A stretch of DNA of 64,000 bases from Lycorma delicatula (Eukaryota; Arthropoda; Insecta; Hemiptera; Fulgoridae): the NCBI RefSeq assembly GCF_047948215.1, contig NC_134464.1, positions 33,913,020 to 33,977,019 of the forward strand. The letters run 5' to 3'. Below the pieces are notes generated by a model. That model had not been told where the DNA came from, did not search any database, and was given only the letters and a program-made list of their open reading frames with translations. The number at the start of each line of letters is the position of its first letter. Positions within the stretch are counted from its first letter, which is position 1. The translations under genes were made by a program, and so were the position numbers. Positions 59,350 through 64,000 of the stretch are shown in pieces.

Positions 59350-60070
59350 TCCTGCTCCCCTAGACCGGCTTAACAATCAATTAAGTATTACTCAGTTCAG
59401 GGAAGTGTCCTTGTGACTATAATGAGCCTCCCCGCCTACCGGCAGTACGTCCGGCATGGCAGGTCGGCTCACCGGTTTCGGATCTCTTCCTTACTTTCAT
59501 TTTGCCTTTGCCTCTAACCGCTAAGGCCAGGGATACCGGACCCAACTACGCCGTTCTAGGGCCCTGCTCCAGCAGCCGGATCTCGGTCGTTGTGTTTTTT
59601 CTTTAAGTTTCTTTCCCCACTTCTTGTAATCCACTTCCTTTTCTCGTATAACCTTGGCTACGAATCTCTCTATTGTCAGCTATTCCTCTTTATCTCTCGG
59701 CATATACTTTGTTGTAATTTTCGAGAAGTTTCCCCAGGAAGGATAGTATGATGAAAAAAGAGATGAGAAAAAGTTGGGTATATGTAGTATTCTGAAAGGA
59801 GTAGATTTTTAAAAAAAATCTGTTACCTGTATCGAATGATATGGAAGAAACACTACAGAAAGTTTGAGAAAATATAGTGGAATAGCTGAGGAAAGAGTGG
59901 AATTTGAACTACGAGGATCGAGGAGATGTTGCATGGATTAAATCTAAAGGAAGTAGGTATAAAACCTAGATAAAAGGTGATTTCTTCAAAGGGAAACTTG
60001 AAAACTATTGATGGCGGTCCGACCAGGAATATCCTGGGATAGTGGAACTGGTAAAGAAGATAAGAATAAG
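59350..60070 (+). repeat. GC-rich dispersed repeat (family C, copy 3) and flank
   Basis: 59350-59490 holds the family block (cctgctcccctagaccggct, then ctaccggcagtacgtccggc and atggcaggtcggctcaccgg). 59500-59760 continues GC-richer (taaggccagggataccggac, ccagcagccggatctcgg). On the minus strand of this part a Lys/Glu-rich frame reads TIERFVAKVIREKE, unrecognised. 59750-60070 is purine-rich and could be part of the same element. This longest copy may be the end of a retrotransposon. Confidence 0.5.
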
Positions 60071-60074
60071 AATT

Positions 60075-60790
60075 ATAAATAAAAATAATATAAAAAATTA
60101 ATATAACATATTATATAATATAATTAATATTACACTTACAAAACCCAACAAAAATGTGTTTCTACTTATGTATATAAAAAGTAAAACAAATAAACAACTG
60201 TTAACTAGCAAACGAATGTAATATTCAAATTATGTAATACCTCAATATTTACCTATGAACTCACAGTTTACTATTAACTCACAGTTGAAAGGTGAATCCT
60301 AATTTCATTTTTATAAATGGTAAATTACTCTTGAACATTTTTTTCTTTGATTTAATATGTGAATAATTTTGTTTTATTTCAATAACTGTTTAACACAACC
60401 CATTTCTTTACACGTCAAGCCTTTGAAATGATTTTTATATAAATCGTGTAGTAAATTTATTCTTGATTGAATTTATTTGGATTTTGTAACTGAATAATTT
60501 ATTATATTATTTATAAAAACAACCTTTCATCTTTAAGGATAAAAAAAATTAATTTCTTCTATATTCATCTGCCGAATGTTAAAAAAAATTAATAAACCCA
60601 ATTCAACCCACATAAAATTTTCAATATTTTAAACAAATATTTTCATTAATTTTAAATGGGTATTTATCTCTTTTCAATAAAAGAGTTCTGAGTTTTTATT
60701 GCCCACGATGAATTTCAACTAAACATCATCAAAAATCAAATTAAAAACAACATTACTTGGATTTCTTCTCTTTTTTTTTCATTAATTTAA
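60075..60790. other. AT-rich spacer
   Basis: No coding signal was recognised. Confidence 0.5.
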
Positions 60791-60794
60791 AAGA

Positions 60795-61390
60795 GGAATT
60801 TTGCGACAACCATTTTCAAATTGTTCCTTAAAATTAACTTGTTCCAAAATCTCGGTCCAGTTCGTTAACGATCAAAATTGGACCATGGGGGTGGAAATGG
60901 GGTGACTTTTTCGAAAAAATAAATTATCGCTATATCTTTATTATTAAGTAAAATATCGAATTAGTTTAAAGTTCCTACTATTTTTTTGTAAAATGGCTTA
61001 AAACTTAAGTAAGTAAAGTTTTTTGATATCACCAACCATTGGCCTAGGGAATGGGAAAAATAGGGTTTCGACGAAAAAAATCATACCTCCCTTAATAGGC
61101 AGAGTATCGCATCAGTTTAAAGTGGTCGTTAATCCTCTAAACATTACCTAAAACTTTTGTCTGAAATTTTTTTTGAAATGACCAATCCTTACGGAAGGGA
61201 TGGTAAAATATTGCTAGAATTGTAAGAAGATGTGGCTTGTAGTATGCTAAACATGTGAAACATTTTTTCACATGCAACCATTGTATTGAGTAAATTTGAA
61301 GTTTTTCTTAACTTTAAGGTGGAAATCTTTTTTATTCCCTACTTAGCACCGGTGAAATCTACCTCCACCTTCCAGCGTTCTGAATGGGAT
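60795..61390 (+). repeat. Solitary arm of fold-back element F2
   Basis: Aligns in order with 49940-50530: aaattgttccttaaaattaa, ggggtggaaatggggtgact, aaagttcctactattt, tcatacctcccttaataggc, gttagaattgtaagaagatg-type and gtggcttgtagtatgctaaa, then ctacttagcaccggtgaaat. The mirror arm is absent. Confidence 0.88.
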
Positions 61391-61399
61391 TTTTTTTAT

Positions 61400-61840
61400 T
61401 TTATTTTTGCTTTACACTATCTTTCCTAATATTTATTAAGACGCTGATGAATATGTAAAACATCTGAAGTATGTAAAAACGAGAGTCGTCAAATTTTATT
61501 TTTTTGAGAATAAAGAATTTAATTATATGGTCATTCACCGAGATGATCTGACTGAGTATTACCAACATTTCGGTGCTTATATTATTGATGTGTACAGTAC
61601 TATTTGATTTGATAAATAAAATCCTCACTTGTGATAGGAATTCTAGTATGGGATACTTGTTAATCGTGAAAATAACTGTACCATATTAAAGAGTGGTTCA
61701 TTCTGAGACATCTGATGTAATTAAATAAGGAACAATAATTTTTTTCTGATTTCATTTTTTATAGAGAGGATTCTTCAGTAAATAAAATGAGATGATTAAT
61801 CCATGACTGAAATTTTTTCATAATCTCCGAAACCTTGGCT
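61400..61840. other. AT-rich spacer
   Basis: No coding signal was recognised. Confidence 0.45.
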
Positions 61841-61848
61841 ACTTTTTT

Positions 61849-61947
61849 TTTTTTTGTCTTCAGTCATTTGACTGGTTTGATGCAGCTCTCCAAGATTCCC
61901 TATCTAGTGCTAGTCGTTTCATTTCAGTATACTTTCTACATCCTATA
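61849..61947 (-). repeat. RTE/BovB-like LINE 3' terminus, about 100 bp
   Basis: The minus strand reads the same terminus as the copies at 37230-37318 and 51150-51240 (cgactagcactagataggga, then atcttggagagctgcatcaa, then ccagtcaaatgactgaagac) with an A-tail (T-run 61842-61855). Strongly 5' truncated. Confidence 0.9.
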
Positions 61948-61949
61948 GT

Positions 61950-62630
61950 TTTGGTTATAGTTTTAGTTAAAATATATTAAAATTGATTTTTTTTTTAAAG
62001 TAAGTAACATTCGTACTGTGTCTCAGAAAACCTAATGTACTTGTTCCATGATTTATTATTTATTACTATATACACCAGAAGTCGGTTATGACATCAAATT
62101 GTATCATAAATAAAATTAAAACAAAATTTAACCAAAAACACATGCCCAATTAATTTTTACGTCTTATTCTTAATGGTATAATTTTGTTACCTTCGAACAA
62201 TCCATCAATTTCTAACAAAGTTTAGAGGTAGAAGAAGAAGAAGAAGAAAAATACATCCTTTCAATTTTATTAATTGAATAGGGTGAATCCAATTGAATAC
62301 AAAAATGTTAAAAATTAACAACGTTTTTAAAATTTTAAAAATGTTTTCTTTTAAAAATTTGTCATCAATATTTTTAAAAATAAGCTCTCAGCAATCACTT
62401 TGCGTTGCATAGTGGTTTAATGATTAAAAATCAATTAGGAGGAAAACTAGAAAATCTCACAGTTGTTTAGATTATTTTTTCTGGGATAAAAAGATTTTTC
62501 AAGAAGTTATAGTTCTTAGATCTTCTGAATAAGATAAAAATTAAATAGAATAAACTCATTATAGTATCTTATTTTAACAACCATTTCCTTCCGAATTTAA
62601 TTTAATAATATTTCCGTATTTTTTTGTTTT
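61950..62630. other. AT-rich spacer with (GAA)n
   Basis: Short GAA repeat at 62229-62250. Nothing else recognised. Confidence 0.5.
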
Positions 62631-62637
62631 AATTTTG

Positions 62638-63190
62638 GTATTACTCAAGGGAGCATTTTAGGTCCTTTTTTATATAATATTTGTAATACTGACAGCCCGT
62701 ATTTAAAATCAATAATGATTTTGGTAGATTATACTGTGATACTAGTAACAGAAATGACTGTCTTAACCCTACGAAAAGCTAGAATTTCCTTTTGATAACA
62801 TTACCAAATTATACTACAAAGAATTGAAAATTAAAACCAGTAAATGTCTAAAGATGATAAAATAAATTTACCTAAATTTAAATAGAAAAAAATATTCTAA
62901 TTTAAAGGAAATGAAATAATATGTGGGTAGACATCTCACATGGAAGAAATATACATGGATGAAAACGATAACGAACTGGATAAAAATTGTATCAGTTGTT
63001 TTAGACATTTGGCAACAAGTTTTGCTATAAAATAAAATTCTAATATACGCTTATGTATATAAAATCTACTTTGGATAAACAGAATACCTGTTTGGGGAGC
63101 GAATATCTCATATAACCTTGAAATATTTCAATATTTGCAATCGAAACGCTTACAGTTCTTCACCGATGTACTTTGATAAGCACAGTACGT
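62638..63190 (+). pseudogene. Jockey-like LINE reverse transcriptase, ancient fossil
   Basis: The frame from 62638 reads GITQGSILGPFLYNICNTDS, matching GVPQGSVLGPILYNIYTSDI-type motifs. VDYTVIL follows in place of FADDTAIL, so the catalytic box is lost. Further on, in a shifted frame, comes YVGRHLTWKKYTW, then KILIYAYVYK. Back in the first frame comes RIPVWGANISYNLEIFQYLQ then SKRLQFFTDV. The order and spacing match the Jockey-type C-terminal half. Many stops are present; much older-looking than 40790-41540. Confidence 0.72.
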
Positions 63191-63199
63191 CAACAACAA

Positions 63200-64000
63200 A
63201 AAAAAATTACATATTGATTTTAAAATATCAACGATAAAAGTAGAAATTGCTTTAAGCAATAAAAAATAGTATCAAAATTTACAAATCCATCGTCAATCAA
63301 CGTCCAAGAAACACTTCAAAAACATTTTCAACATTTTTTTATAAATTAAAATGTAAAATTATTCATTTCACAGATTAATTAAAATAATGACACATTCATT
63401 TCTAAATATTAACATTGGAGTATTTAAATAATAAAATATGCGTATAATTATATACACAAATGAGTTTTGTCTTCAATAATAATTAAAATATGTTTATTGA
63501 AAGTTTTCATGAAAAAAAAGAAAGATTAATATATTTTTTCATCTATACAATTTTGTAATATTACAAAACGTAAACAAAAAACAAAAAAAAAACAAAAAAA
63601 TTTGTTTCATTTTTCAACGGAAAAATTAATACTTTATCTTTCAAACTTGTTTTCTTAATAATAAATCTATTAATATTAAGAAAACTAATTAAAAATTGCA
63701 ATCGATACATAATGGCATTAATTAAATGAAAAATATTTCTCTTGAATTGAATACTAATAAATTAGTTTCTATCAAATTGTGGTGAGAATATACACACACA
63801 AACACACTCATATGCATTCGCGCGGGACAAGTGTACATATATGTGAATTGATGTTCTAGCATATGACCTTGAAATGCAATTGGAATACTGCCTGCCAGTT
63901 CGGAAGTTAAAAGTTGAATGCGAGTGTAGTGTTGTTTTAAAAGATTATGCAGAGCGCGTTTTATACCAGTTGTGCACAACATTCGCAAGCGCGAACACAT
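63200..64000. other. AT-rich right edge
   Basis: No coding signal. A 92-codon minus-strand frame enters from the right edge (63722-64000), but its content is unrecognised and the region includes a CA-rich simple stretch (63790-63810). Confidence 0.4.

Noticed and set aside
63722..64000. 92-codon minus-strand frame entering from the right edge
   Set aside because: No recognised motif and partly from simple sequence; the window ends before it can be judged.

Overview
The window looks like a stretch of a large, AT-rich, repeat-filled insect nuclear genome. The best guess is a hemipteran, perhaps a planthopper, lanternfly or spittlebug relative; that placement is recalled from repeat families and was not tested. 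Support for an insect comes from mariner-type DNA transposons with insect-like proteins, several non-LTR retrotransposon (LINE) families, tRNA-derived SINEs with RNA polymerase III box A/box B heads, long (TA)n tracts, and no sign of prokaryotic gene organisation. I found no intact host gene, no convincing exon, no functional tRNA or rRNA gene and no CRISPR array. Every recognisable coding segment is a broken mobile-element protein or a pseudogene.

Layout. 1-1655: 5' half (endonuclease region) of an RTE/BovB-like LINE on the minus strand. 1660-2640: dispersed AT-rich repeat. 2829-4140: decayed Tc1/mariner-superfamily transposon with long imperfect terminal inverted repeats. 4317-5243: a SINE split by a LINE 3' end, with a 12-bp target-site duplication. 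6410-6720: GC-richer dispersed repeat ending in a perfect palindrome. 7005-8110: minus-strand LINE reverse-transcriptase relic carrying a younger SINE. 9611-10530: a cluster of TTTACC/GGTAAA motifs followed by a long inverted-repeat element. 11358-12702: minus-strand mariner. 16195-16810: minus-strand pseudogene of a protein family of unknown function. 17359-18134: minus-strand transposase relic. 20269-27112: dispersed repeats and SINEs, including a tail-to-tail SINE pair. 28020-28712: repeat family D beside a (TA)n tract. 30330-30850: minus-strand transposase C-terminus containing a perfect 22-bp-arm palindrome. 31885-32512: fold-back element carrying a SINE. 32900-33670: GC-rich island. 34782-35540: dispersed repeat with an internal polypyrimidine tract. 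36647-37318: LINE 3' end with a 10-bp target-site duplication. 40790-41540: Jockey-like LINE. 49740-51785: 2-kb fold-back element invaded by a LINE 3' end; one arm recurs alone at 60795-61390. 54080-55487: another long-arm inverted-repeat element hit by the second LINE family. 56405-58900: repeat D, a SINE, a minus-strand transposase and another dispersed repeat in series. 62638-63190: very old Jockey-like LINE relic.

Nothing here works together as a pathway. The biology on view is layered transposition: LINEs and SINEs inserted into older DNA transposons, two SINE families with different heads but a shared 3' module, and several long or perfect inverted repeats. The most notable items are the unknown-family pseudogene (16195-16810), the shared SINE module, the fold-back elements, and two perfect palindromes with one-base loops inside otherwise decayed DNA.
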